This document shows positions 20,501-29,317 of a stretch of 64,000 nucleotides of DNA, one piece after another. Both the position numbers and the translations under genes were made by a program. The stretch's first letter is position 1. Every line of letters starts with the position of its first letter. Source of the stretch: Verrucomicrobiota bacterium (GTDB taxonomy: Bacteria > Verrucomicrobiota > Lentisphaeria > JABSQK01 > JAJFLO01); NCBI GenBank assembly GCA_021772675.1, contig JAJFLO010000188.1, positions 1 through 64,000 on the forward strand, given 5' to 3'. Below the pieces are notes generated by a model. It worked only from the letters and a program-made list of their open reading frames with translations, did not search any database and was not told where the DNA came from.

Positions 20501-21324
20501 TTCCTACTCTAAACGGAACAGGATCCATGACAAAGACGCTTAGTTCCTACTCGGAGAGCTTTGCTAATTACGCAGGCCAATGTGACGCTGAAGTGTTGGA
20601 TGTCGGCTGTGCCTATGGCGTAGCGACAATTGCAGCTCTTAGGCGAGGCGCCCGGGTGTTGGCAATCGATATGGACCAGGGACATCTCGATATTTTGGAA
20701 GGTGACGTTAGTGGTGAATTCAAGCAAAGGCTAAGCACCCAACAAGGCGTATTACCGGACGTTGACTTTGAATACGAACGCTTTGCGGCCATTCATGCGG
20801 CCCGCGTTATTCATTTTTTGAGGCCTGAGGATGTTCAAAAGACAATTCAGAAGATGTATCATTGGTTACAACCGGGAGGAAAATTATTTTTGATTAGTGA
20901 CACACCCTACTTCCCACACTGGGCCGCCAGGGTATCCGAATATGAAGCTCGTAAGGCAAAAGGGGATTTATGGCCGGGGTACATCGACAATATCAACAAG
21001 TTTTTCGATGATCGAGATCTTGTTGGCGGATCAAATTTTTTGGATTCTGGTAAGGATGCAGCAACGGCGTTGGCAGGCATTGATGTTATCAATCTTCTTG
21101 ATCCCGATACACTTAATCGAGAATGCACGGAAGTAGGATTCAAGGTAGAGGACGTAGGGTACGAAAGTCTGGCCATCGACATCGACGGCGTTAAGCTGCG
21201 GGGAGGAATGGAACATGTCGGGGTTGTCGCCGTGAAGCCCCTTCGTGAGAAAACATCAATGTATGATGAATTCGCGCATACATTGAGACCAATAGAAACA
21301 CCTAAAGTTGAGGCATCGTTATGA
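17161..21324 (+). CDS. PKS 2: ACP-KS0-DH*-methyltransferase
   Basis: A 1387-residue protein. It starts with an ACP (about 45-120; AYGFSSV, Ser78) that completes the previous module. KS2 (180-600) keeps the nucleophile Cys349 (DAACASS) and His522 (TGHFSGA) but has Gln484 where HGTGT has His (EAQGTG), so it should pass the chain on without elongation. A DH-fold domain (805-1100) has Arg834 for the catalytic His (ADRVVKG) and LPE for LPG, hence inactive. A SAM methyltransferase (about 1115-1360; DVGCAYG 1147-1153, IHAARVIHFL, WLQPGGKLFLISDTP) ends the protein. It resembles the O-methyltransferases of trans-AT lines more than the alpha-C-methylating ones. The gene follows the previous one by two bases and overlaps the next by four (ATGA). 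Confidence 0.93.
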   Translation: MAKLEEIIQKIQEGVLSEEQGMAIFSSLHETIKKENTGHTISGNAFQGRLKTLMAQILKLNPEEIEPENNLSAYGFSSVTLTAFSHKITEVYSAIRLDPSVFMEHATLKDLSAFLYDRYSAVFSRSIQNNGTKNTSPEAFEFEIDLSLLESKTPSLPKKAEYSIEVKEEKDREFQPNRSEEIAIIGIGGRFPGAQNTHEFWNNLVHNKSCISKIPQDRWDWKKIFGDPNETNKTDCYHGAFIENVARFDPFHFNISPREAKLMDPQQRLLLEATWETLENAGYSKESLYAKKIGLFIGVERQDYLEVIRESGYPIDGHLNTGNAHAMLVNRIAYFFGWKGPALAIDAACASSFVAIHKAINSIQNAQAEMAVAGGIHLLLTPGVCIYNRKLGLFTGDDHVKPFDKDASGHFFGDALGLVFLKQLSSAIKDRDTIFGVIKGMSVRHGGQGMFLEAPNAISFKEVIQETLDQAKLCPDDIDYIEAQGTGNHLTDIMELKAYHSIFSNKSGKQTMLSTIKGHTGHFSGASGVISLIKAILSLKNNRLIKVNHLKNLNWSPDDGEFSCKILENTIDWKQKQHNGRPVSRRIGIHNFGFGGVNGHMILEEYIAPQIKNVIKNKEVIILSARTKEQIVLSAERLLDYLNTGVYDCYGISDIQLRDIAYTLQVGRQPMEERVIFWVDTLSELKEKLALWVKGNMDIEFICHGNTEESREVLQFLSDSDFKEVVEKWIKKRNFWQLGKLWVKGYKINWNLLHEETNTPQRICLPTYPFTQDSYWVPPPSNNLGEISPSSSTILTKQGTRGYLHPLVHENTSNFNEQRFSSMFTGQEFFLADRVVKGKNILPEAATLEIARVAVEQAVGTIDRDLTAIFLKDVVWAEPIAINSHAKDVHIGLFTQESGDIQFEIYTQPDDPKEGLTVHAQGVAILSSTSKAPILDISAIKAQCNKHSLSAEQCFETFRIIGIDYGPSYQGIEGFYIGHQQALVNLSLPPSVSEFHDQFILHPCLMDLAIQASIGLLSELSETSIEQTLPLALKELRIMGACTSSMWAWIRSSEESSPEDNARNLDIDFCDNQGNAVIILRGMIFQAGEVHPATGVDNLADIKSAMPIEVKGMIPTLNGTGSMTKTLSSYSESFANYAGQCDAEVLDVGCAYGVATIAALRRGARVLAIDMDQGHLDILEGDVSGEFKQRLSTQQGVLPDVDFEYERFAAIHAARVIHFLRPEDVQKTIQKMYHWLQPGGKLFLISDTPYFPHWAARVSEYEARKAKGDLWPGYIDNINKFFDDRDLVGGSNFLDSGKDAATALAGIDVINLLDPDTLNRECTEVGFKVEDVGYESLAIDIDGVKLRGGMEHVGVVAVKPLREKTSMYDEFAHTLRPIETPKVEASL

Positions 21325-21570
21325 TTTCGTCCAACTACCATTTAGAAAAAATCCGAAAGACATTGCGGCTGATGTTAGCTGAAGAGCTTCATATGCAGGC
21401 CGGCGATATCAGGGAGGAGAAAAAATTTGTTGAACTAGGGGTCAGCTCAAGAATTGGCATGATCTGGATTAGCAGAGTCAATGAGGAATTTGAGTTATCT
21501 ATTCCAGCGGTAAGAGCGTATAACTATCCAACGCTCAAAGATTTTGCAAAGCTCGTGTTGGCCGAAGGTC
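17698..21570 (+). other. Module 3: non-elongating KS2-DH*-oMT, ACP on next protein
   Basis: With KS2 unable to elongate and the DH dead, the only expected chemistry is methylation of the intermediate delivered by module 2. A hydroxyl installed by the monooxygenase, or the enol of its beta-keto group, is the obvious acceptor. The ACP for this step is at the start of the next protein (LGVSSRIG, Ser43). Confidence 0.7.
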
Positions 21571-24500
21571 AGAAGCAAGGCCTATTCCAGGAAGAGAGCG
21601 CCAAAGCGGTTGTCTCTACACCCCGGCACCTAGCAACACCCCGCAGACCAGCGCTTGCTCCTGCCCGCAGAAGCTTCAAAAAAGAAAGTGCCAAAACCGT
21701 TGTCTCTACACCGCCGAAACTAACAACGCTCCATCGACCAACGCTTGCCCCCATCCCTAGAAACCATTCCCTTCCTTCGCACTCTCGATCGACTCCGAGA
21801 ATGCTAAGTAAGTCTGAGAAAGTTGAAAAAGTATTATCAAAAGAACCTCCCGAGATTGCCGTTATCGGCATTTCAGGACGCTATCCTAAAGCAAAGAATA
21901 TTGAAGAATTTTGGAAAAACCTACGGGATGGAAAAGATTGTATTACCGAAGTCCCTAAAGAACGTTGGGATCATAGCCTGTACTTCGATGAAGACAAAAA
22001 TAAACCCGGAAAAACCTATGGCAAATGGGGAGGCTTTTTAGGTGGCGTTGATCAGTTTGATCCTCAGTTCTTTAACATCTCACCGAGTGAAGCGAAACAA
22101 ATAAATCCTGAAGAACGTTTGTTCTTAGAAACAGCCTGGAATGTGTTCGAAAATTCAGGATACACGCGACAGACACTGCAAGCTCGATATCAAAATAAGG
22201 TTGGCGTTTATGTTGGTGTTATGTACCAACATTATCATTACTACCTACAGGCCAGTACGGATTCCGTGGTTTGCATATGGGCGAACGGCTCTATTGCAAA
22301 CCGAGTTTCATACTTTTTTAATCTACAAGGTCCTAGTATAGCAATTGACACCACATGTTCTTCCTCCGCTATCGCTATTCATATGGCCTGTGAAAGTCTG
22401 TCGAAAAGCGAATGCAGCCTTGCCATCGCCGGTGGAGTTAATCTTTCCATTCATCCGAGAAAATTCCTGGGTTTAAGTCAGATAAAAATGATTGGTAGCC
22501 ATTTGAATAGCAGAAGTTTTGCGGAGGGAGATGGATATCATCCGGCAGAGGCTGTTGGAGCTGTATTATTGAAACCACTCTCTAACGCAATTCAAGATCG
22601 AGATTCTATTCTGGCCATTATTAGATCAACATCGACTAATCATGGAGGACACAGCAATGGATATTCCGTACCGAATCCCAATGCACAAACTCAGTTGATT
22701 GAAGATAATCTGACGAAATCCGGGATTGATCCACGAACAATCAGTTATGTTGAATCAGCTGCCAATGGGTCTCTTCTGGGAGATCCGATCGAACTAACAG
22801 CATTGCATGACGCCTTTCGTAAATTTACTTCGGATCAAGAATTTTGCGCCATTGGCTCTGTAAAATCCAATATAGGTCATGCTGAAGCTGCTTCAGGGAT
22901 TTCTCAACTGACCAAAGTTATCTTGCAATTACAACATCAACAACTGGTTCCGTCAATTAAAGCGACCCCGCTTAATCCCAATTTAGATTTCAAAGACAGT
23001 CCATTTTATATACAGGAAGACCTTCAGGAATGGAAACGTCCTCGTTTAAAGAGCAATGGGGAATGGCGCGAATACCCCAGACGGGCAGCTATTAGTTCCT
23101 TTGGCGCAGGAGGATCCAACGCTCATATTATCGTTGAAGAATACAATCAGGAAATAGTCGAAAGCCAAACCGGAAAGGTTCATGAGGAACCCACCAGTGA
23201 AAAGACAACTAAAGATCAGTTCATTATAGTGCTGTCTGCAAAAAACTCAGGTCGCCTTAAAGCCATGGTGAAGAATCTGTACGATTTTGTCAGTGACAAA
23301 ATCTTGAATCTACGCGAACTGGCATACACCCTTCAGGTAGGTAGAGAAGCGATGGAATCACGATTGGCCATGGTCGTCAATAACCACGCAGGACTAATTC
23401 TCACTCTGGAAGAGTACCTGAAATCAATAGAAGAAGACAAAAATATCGAGTTTTCTATCCCCATATACCAAGGAAATCTGGAGGAGAATGCATCCGAAAG
23501 TCAAAGCATATTTTCCGGGACGACAGGAGAATCAATAGCCCAATTGCTTCTAGCAGAGAAGAATTATGAAAAACTTGCACTTTATTGGACTCAGGGAGGT
23601 GCGATCCCATGGCAATTTTTCTATCAGGGAAAAGACATTCGTATAATAACCTTGCCGAACTACCCTTTCGCGAGAAAACGCTATTGGTTGTCTGAGGGAG
23701 ATACACCAACGTCTGAAAACATAGAGAAAAATAAAGATTCGCATTCAAGCACTCAAAGCGATGAGAGGTTGGGCGTTGGTAGGTTGAATGGCCGTCTTGA
23801 ACAAAGGATAAGTGAACTATTAGACATCCCTGTGAACGAGTTGCCAACTCGGAAATCTCTCAATTCTTTAGGGTTCAATTCTGTGATGGCAATTACCTTA
23901 TGTTATAAATTAGAGCAGGATTTTAGCACTGAAATACCGATATCTGCTATAAACGATCATCAAACCATAGAACAATTAAAACGCAATTTAGAGGAGATCG
24001 TTCAATTGATTCCTCCCGACGTTCAGTCCGGGGAGAATATTCAGAATCTCGATCAGAAAAATACATTAACCAAACAGATTCGAACGGATAAGTCTAACAT
24101 CCTGCCGAAGATAATTCGAAATACTTCCGAACGATACAAACCTTTTCCACTTACTGACATTCAGGAATCTTATTTTGTGGGCCGCTATCTTGGCTTAGGC
24201 AATGACCGTGTAGGATGCCATAACTATTTTGAATATGAAGTAATAGGCCTGGACATCACCCGCTTGGAAAATGCCTGGCAGCGCTTGGTCGCTCATCACG
24301 ATATGCTTAGATGCATGATCTTATCCGATGTACGACAGGTGATCCAACAGAACACGGCGCCTTTTGAATTCAAAATATATCGGATGAGTGAAAAAAAGCA
24401 ATCGGAACTGTCCGAGCATTTAGACAATTTACGGAAATCCATGTCCCATAAGATCTATGATATTGAAGAGTATCCCCTATATGATATCAGGATAACCGAA

Positions 24501-27500
24501 TGTGCAGGACAACGATTTATCGTCCATTTCAGCATTGACTCATGGATAATTGATGGTTTTAGTTTTCGGCTACTATTAAGACAATGGAGTCTATTATATG
24601 ATCAACCGGAAAAAGAACTCGCCGTACTGGGAATGAGCTTCCGCGACTATGTCATCGGGGTAAAAAATTTCGAATCTTCTGATCGCTGCAAAAGAGACCT
24701 CGAGTATTGGACAAATAGGCTGGAAGGTATGCCGGATGGTCCGTCTCTGTTATTTGGTCACGGGCTCGAAACACAGAATGGGGACGGTTTCAGCCGCAAA
24801 AGGTTAACAGGTTCTCTTCAGAAAACCCATTGGAATTCCCTTAAGAAAAGGGCAGAATCATTAGGTTTTTCACCGACGGCGTTGTTATTGCGCGTATTTT
24901 CCGAAGCGCTGCTTTGCGAGTCAAGTCGTAACCCCTTTTCTTTAATCCTAACCTATTTTAACCGATTACCCTTGCATCCTCAAGTTGATCAAGTGCTAGG
25001 CCCATTTATCTCAACTAACATCTTTATTGTTGATGATCTAAATGGATACGGTTTTACTGAAAAAGTTAAATTGACTCAAGAACAACTTTTACAGGATCTG
25101 AACCATAGCAACGTCGGCGGAATAAGGGTGCTGAGGGAACTCAAAGCAAAACGAAGAATCTCGAATTCCGTCTCTTTTCCAGTCGTATTTACTTCTGCAC
25201 TAAGCGAGATGAAACAGGAAAAGAACGACGTGTGTACGCTTGAGATGGCGTCGTATGCAGTCTCCCAAACCCCGGGAATTTATTTGGACCACCAGGCTAG
25301 CGAACGAAAAGGAGATTTAGACTTCAGTTGGGATGTGGCAGAAGGGCATTTTAAGCCCGGCGTTATTGATGAAATATTTTCTAATTATTGTCGTATGCTT
25401 CTACTTCTTTCAACTGAGGATGAAATGTGGCAACGTGAAGATTGGCCATCGAAAATAATAGAGCACAGCTTCCTCCAGAGAGATTTAGCCCCACATGGCA
25501 AACTATTAGTCGAAGGTTTTTCACCGAATTTAAAAGACAACATTCTGACTGTAGATATCAAATTGCAAACGGAGAAGGAAGAGCGCTATTCACCCTTTCC
25601 CCTAACGAATTTGCAGGAATCCTATGCCTTTGGTCGAAGCGGTTATTTGAATGGAGGGAATCAAAGTTGTCAATTTTATTATGAATTTGAAGTCAATGAC
25701 CTTGATGTGGAAAAACTCGAACAAGCATGGCAAAAGCTGATCGCGGTCCACGACATGCTGCGCACTGTGATCCAATTGGATGGAACTCAAAAACTATTAA
25801 AAAAGACGCCTCAATATAAGATAGAAGTAGCGGACTTAACAAAGAAGAAGAAAAAAGAATGTGATTCAATTTTAAAAGATATCAAATGCAACATGATTGA
25901 CTACGTCTTCCCCTTAAACAAATGGCCCAATTTCGAGGTAAGAGTTTCAAGAACTGGAAAAGGCAAAACTAGGATTCACATCATAATTGATATGATGATA
26001 GCCGACTTCTACAGCATCCAACTTTTATTATATCAAATGGCCCGTTTATATAGCAATCCGGATGAAAACATCAAAGTGCCTGAACCATCGTTTCGAGACT
26101 ATATTCTATCCCTACATCGCTACAAGAAAACTTCCGGTTACCAGAAAGACCTCAAGTATTGGGAAAAAAAGTTTGACACTCTACCTTCGGCGCCACTGCT
26201 TCCATTGAACACAAAACAGACTTCTCAACCCCGTTTACGAGTAATATGGATAGGCGGCATACTTGAAAACTGGAAGACACTTAAAGAGAAGGCCAAGAAT
26301 CTGTCCGTAAGCCCCAGTATGATTCTCCTCACCGCTTTTGCCGAAGTGTTAGCAGATTGGTCGAAGGATCCACGATTCAGCATTGTTGTTCCTTGCTTTG
26401 ATCGTGCTCCAATCCATAACGAAATATATGACGTTGTCGGAGATTTTACCGCAATGGGCTGGGTAGTGAGATCAGAATCTAAGCTAACCTTTGAAGAGCG
26501 GGTATGGCTAAATCACAAGCAGCTAACCGAAGATTTATCTAAGATGCCGGAGAGCAATCTAACGGTCTTACGGAAAAAGTCCATGGGAAAGAAATCCCGG
26601 GAGAGATTATCCTTTCCAGTTGTGTTTTCAAATCTTATCGATCTTCAGACCTTGAATCTATCAAAAAGGTTTCAATTGAAGGAGATGTCAGGTAAAACAC
26701 CCCAGGTTACCCTGGATAGCATCAATATTGAGAAGGATGGTATTTTGCATCTTCAGTGGGATATGTTGAATGGGGTTTATCCTCCGGGAATGGTAGAAGA
26801 CATGTTTTCCGCATATCGTCGCATCCTATCCCATTTGAGCAGCGACCCGGAAAGCTGGAAACGTACAGATTTTCATAATTTGATCAAAGCACAGTCATCT
26901 CGATCCAAAACCGTTTCGTCTGACTCGCTGACGCAAGTGAAGATTAATCATCAAGGAAATGGTTTAGGAATTGATAATGAGCTTTCCGAAGACGCAAAAA
27001 GAAAAATCCTGGAGGAATGGAATGATACTGAGGTGAGTTATCAGCGTGATAAATTCATCCATGAGTTATTCGAAGAGAAAGCGTTACAATGCCCCGATAA
27101 TGTGGCAACAATCTATGAAGGCCGGAAGTTGACTTATGAGCAAGTCAACCGGCAAGCAAATCAATTAGCCTGGCATCTGCGGAAGAAAGGGATAAAAGCG
27201 GAAAAATTTGTCGGGATCTGCATGGATCGGTCAGCCGAAATGGTGAATAGCCTTTTAGGAATTTTAAAGGCGGGAGGCGCCTATGTGCCCCTAGAACCTT
27301 CTTATCCCAAAGCGAGATTAGGTACAATCATAGAAACTGCCGAGATCAAAACAATCGTAACCCAAAAAAAATATTCGGTGCTGTTTAGTCAAGCAGAAGT
27401 AGAACTTATATACGTGGATGAGGATGCCCACCTCATCGCCGCTGAAAAAGATAACAAGCCACCTGTAGCCGGTGTAAATTCTCAGAACACTGCTTACGTA

Positions 27501-28625
27501 ATATTTACTTCAGGGAGCACTGGAAAACCAAAAGGAGTTGTGGTGCAACATCGGCCTGTGATAAATCTGATAGAATGGGCAGAAAAGACATTTGAGTTTA
27601 ATGCGAACGATGTCGGCCTATTTGTAACCGCATTGAGTTTTGACCTGTCGGTATTTGATGTTTTCGGTCTTCTATCCTACGGAGCCAGTATTTATATAGT
27701 CGGCGACAAGGATCGAACGAATTCCAAACAGCTAACCCAACTATTATGTCGTGAACAAATCAGCTTTTGGAACTCAGCCCCTGCCACATTGCAGTTACTC
27801 GTCCCCTTCATTCAAGAAGAAAGAAGAACCATCAAAAATTCAACGTTGCGGCTTATCTTTTTAAGCGGCGACTGGATTCCACTTTCCTTGCCCGATGAAA
27901 TGCGAGACGTTTTTCCAAAAGCTGAAGTAATTAGCCTGGGTGGCGCAACCGAAGCAACCGTATGGTCGAACTACTATCCGATTGGAAACGTGGATTCAAA
28001 TTGGCGAAGCATTCCGTATGGAAGGCCAATCCAGAATGCAAGATATTATGTATTGGATAAGAACCAAAGTCTTTGCCCAATAGGCATAAAAGGCAACCTG
28101 TATATCGGCGGTGAGTGTTTAAGCAAAGGATATATGAACGCTCCGCACCTCACTAATGAAAGCTTTTTCCCTGACCCTTTCGCTAAGAAAGAGGATGGGA
28201 TCATGTATAGAACGGGAGACTTAGCCCGATTCTTTCCTGATGGAATTATTGAATTTCTTGGTCGGAAAGACGCTCAAGTAAAAATACGCGGATTCAGGAT
28301 AGAACTAGGGGAGATAGAATACAGGCTTAAGAGACATGATAAGATCAAAGATGCCGTGGTTTTAGTAAAAGAAGATCAACCTGGCGATCAAAAAATTGTG
28401 GCTTATATCGTTACGAGCCAGGGAACTATGATAGAACCTAAAGAAGTAAGGTCGTTTTGTAAAAAGGCGCTGCCTGATTACATGGCGCCGAATTTTGTGA
28501 TTTCGCTTGCCGAGCTACCAGTGACCTCTAACGGAAAAGTCGATCGTAAATCTTTGCCATGGCCTATTCATTCTTTACCTACAAAAACCAGAGACGTTAT
28601 TAAATCAGAGGCAATACTAGTATGA
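21321..28625 (+). CDS. Hybrid PKS/NRPS 3: ACP-KS0-ACP-Cy-Cy-A(Cys)
   Basis: A 2434-residue protein. ACP (Ser43); a Pro/Arg/Ala-rich linker holding a duplicated 30-residue unit (92-151); KS3 (176-610; Cys346 kept, HGTGT His replaced by Ala480 in ESAANGS, so non-elongating); linker; second ACP (820-895; LGFNSV, Ser854); two heterocyclisation domains, Cy1 (938-1370, DxxxxDxxS with Asp1073 and Asp1078) and Cy2 (1420-1850, Asp1557 and Asp1562); adenylation domain (about 1890-2420). The A pocket reads D-L-F-N-F-S-L-V-W-K (first Asp 2108), close to the cysteine code DLYNLSLIWK. The protein ends right after NGKVDRKSL with no carrier; that lies on the next protein, whose ATG overlaps this stop (ATGA). 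Expected product: a thiazoline from cysteine. Confidence 0.95.
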   Translation: MISSNYHLEKIRKTLRLMLAEELHMQAGDIREEKKFVELGVSSRIGMIWISRVNEEFELSIPAVRAYNYPTLKDFAKLVLAEGQKQGLFQEESAKAVVSTPRHLATPRRPALAPARRSFKKESAKTVVSTPPKLTTLHRPTLAPIPRNHSLPSHSRSTPRMLSKSEKVEKVLSKEPPEIAVIGISGRYPKAKNIEEFWKNLRDGKDCITEVPKERWDHSLYFDEDKNKPGKTYGKWGGFLGGVDQFDPQFFNISPSEAKQINPEERLFLETAWNVFENSGYTRQTLQARYQNKVGVYVGVMYQHYHYYLQASTDSVVCIWANGSIANRVSYFFNLQGPSIAIDTTCSSSAIAIHMACESLSKSECSLAIAGGVNLSIHPRKFLGLSQIKMIGSHLNSRSFAEGDGYHPAEAVGAVLLKPLSNAIQDRDSILAIIRSTSTNHGGHSNGYSVPNPNAQTQLIEDNLTKSGIDPRTISYVESAANGSLLGDPIELTALHDAFRKFTSDQEFCAIGSVKSNIGHAEAASGISQLTKVILQLQHQQLVPSIKATPLNPNLDFKDSPFYIQEDLQEWKRPRLKSNGEWREYPRRAAISSFGAGGSNAHIIVEEYNQEIVESQTGKVHEEPTSEKTTKDQFIIVLSAKNSGRLKAMVKNLYDFVSDKILNLRELAYTLQVGREAMESRLAMVVNNHAGLILTLEEYLKSIEEDKNIEFSIPIYQGNLEENASESQSIFSGTTGESIAQLLLAEKNYEKLALYWTQGGAIPWQFFYQGKDIRIITLPNYPFARKRYWLSEGDTPTSENIEKNKDSHSSTQSDERLGVGRLNGRLEQRISELLDIPVNELPTRKSLNSLGFNSVMAITLCYKLEQDFSTEIPISAINDHQTIEQLKRNLEEIVQLIPPDVQSGENIQNLDQKNTLTKQIRTDKSNILPKIIRNTSERYKPFPLTDIQESYFVGRYLGLGNDRVGCHNYFEYEVIGLDITRLENAWQRLVAHHDMLRCMILSDVRQVIQQNTAPFEFKIYRMSEKKQSELSEHLDNLRKSMSHKIYDIEEYPLYDIRITECAGQRFIVHFSIDSWIIDGFSFRLLLRQWSLLYDQPEKELAVLGMSFRDYVIGVKNFESSDRCKRDLEYWTNRLEGMPDGPSLLFGHGLETQNGDGFSRKRLTGSLQKTHWNSLKKRAESLGFSPTALLLRVFSEALLCESSRNPFSLILTYFNRLPLHPQVDQVLGPFISTNIFIVDDLNGYGFTEKVKLTQEQLLQDLNHSNVGGIRVLRELKAKRRISNSVSFPVVFTSALSEMKQEKNDVCTLEMASYAVSQTPGIYLDHQASERKGDLDFSWDVAEGHFKPGVIDEIFSNYCRMLLLLSTEDEMWQREDWPSKIIEHSFLQRDLAPHGKLLVEGFSPNLKDNILTVDIKLQTEKEERYSPFPLTNLQESYAFGRSGYLNGGNQSCQFYYEFEVNDLDVEKLEQAWQKLIAVHDMLRTVIQLDGTQKLLKKTPQYKIEVADLTKKKKKECDSILKDIKCNMIDYVFPLNKWPNFEVRVSRTGKGKTRIHIIIDMMIADFYSIQLLLYQMARLYSNPDENIKVPEPSFRDYILSLHRYKKTSGYQKDLKYWEKKFDTLPSAPLLPLNTKQTSQPRLRVIWIGGILENWKTLKEKAKNLSVSPSMILLTAFAEVLADWSKDPRFSIVVPCFDRAPIHNEIYDVVGDFTAMGWVVRSESKLTFEERVWLNHKQLTEDLSKMPESNLTVLRKKSMGKKSRERLSFPVVFSNLIDLQTLNLSKRFQLKEMSGKTPQVTLDSINIEKDGILHLQWDMLNGVYPPGMVEDMFSAYRRILSHLSSDPESWKRTDFHNLIKAQSSRSKTVSSDSLTQVKINHQGNGLGIDNELSEDAKRKILEEWNDTEVSYQRDKFIHELFEEKALQCPDNVATIYEGRKLTYEQVNRQANQLAWHLRKKGIKAEKFVGICMDRSAEMVNSLLGILKAGGAYVPLEPSYPKARLGTIIETAEIKTIVTQKKYSVLFSQAEVELIYVDEDAHLIAAEKDNKPPVAGVNSQNTAYVIFTSGSTGKPKGVVVQHRPVINLIEWAEKTFEFNANDVGLFVTALSFDLSVFDVFGLLSYGASIYIVGDKDRTNSKQLTQLLCREQISFWNSAPATLQLLVPFIQEERRTIKNSTLRLIFLSGDWIPLSLPDEMRDVFPKAEVISLGGATEATVWSNYYPIGNVDSNWRSIPYGRPIQNARYYVLDKNQSLCPIGIKGNLYIGGECLSKGYMNAPHLTNESFFPDPFAKKEDGIMYRTGDLARFFPDGIIEFLGRKDAQVKIRGFRIELGEIEYRLKRHDKIKDAVVLVKEDQPGDQKIVAYIVTSQGTMIEPKEVRSFCKKALPDYMAPNFVISLAELPVTSNGKVDRKSLPWPIHSLPTKTRDVIKSEAILV
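21594..21773 (+). repeat. 90-bp tandem duplication in an interdomain linker
   Basis: Two imperfect in-frame copies, 21594-21683 and 21684-21773, encode ESAKAVVSTPRHLATPRRP-type and ESAKTVVSTPPKLTTLHRP-type units between the ACP and KS3. The Pro/Arg/Ala-rich text suggests an extended flexible linker lengthened by duplication. Confidence 0.85.
21846..24005 (+). other. Module 4: non-elongating KS3-ACP
   Basis: KS3 has DTTCSSS and SNIGHAEAASG but ESAANGS in place of EAHGTGT. It carries no processing domain and hands the chain to ACP2 (Ser854) in front of the cyclisation domains. Its likely job is only to relay the chain to the NRPS. Confidence 0.8.
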
Positions 28626-29317
28626 TCCAGGTAGAAGAGAAGATAACCTCATTTTTCAAAGACTCTACTAAAAGAGATCAGATTGATCCTCAGGAGGATT
28701 TGTTTGATCTGGGTGTCACATCATTGAATGTTGTGCAGGTAACCCGCAAAATTGAAGAAGCTTTTCAGATCAATGTTCCCATAGAAACATTATTAGAAAA
28801 TCCGACCATATCCCACATTTCAGAGTACGTCTGCAGTCATAAAGCCGATCGCCGGACAGCGGTAAACTCTGAATCCGAGCAAAAGGATGGAATGGGGGAT
28901 AATTATGTCGTTGAGACGGCGTCGGCAGCAACCGACAAAAAATCAACAGCAGTGGATTTAGATTTCCGAAATCGAGAAGTCCAGGAAAAGATAACGTCCT
29001 TCTTCCAGGAATCAATTAAGAGGGATCGGATCGATCCTCAAGAGGATTTGTTTGATCTGGGTGTCACATCATTGAATATTGTGCAGGTAACCCGCAAAAT
29101 TGAACAAGCTTTTCAGATCAATGTTCCCATAGAAGCATTGTTAGAAAATCCGACCATATCCAACATTTCAGAGTATGTCTGCAGTCATAAAACTGATTAC
29201 CGGACAGAGGTAAACTCTGAATCCGAGCAAAAGGATGGAATGGGGGATAATTATGTCGTTGAGACTGCCCCGGGAGTGACTAATGAAACATCGACAGTGA
29301 TGGATTTAGATTTCGGG
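28622..29317 (+). repeat. 348-bp tandem duplication of a PCP domain
   Basis: 28622-28969 and 28970-29317 are direct copies, including both the carrier domain (the two modified serines are exactly 348 bp apart) and the trailing linker (NSESEQKDGMGDNYVVET in both). Few differences remain, so the duplication is recent or kept uniform by conversion. Confidence 0.92.

Noticed and set aside
20907..21341. Long minus-strand ORFs, for example 144 codons here, and others across the PKS genes
   Set aside because: They lie entirely opposite strong PKS or NRPS coding sequence, have no ribosome-binding context and no family resemblance, and arise from the codon use of the real genes.
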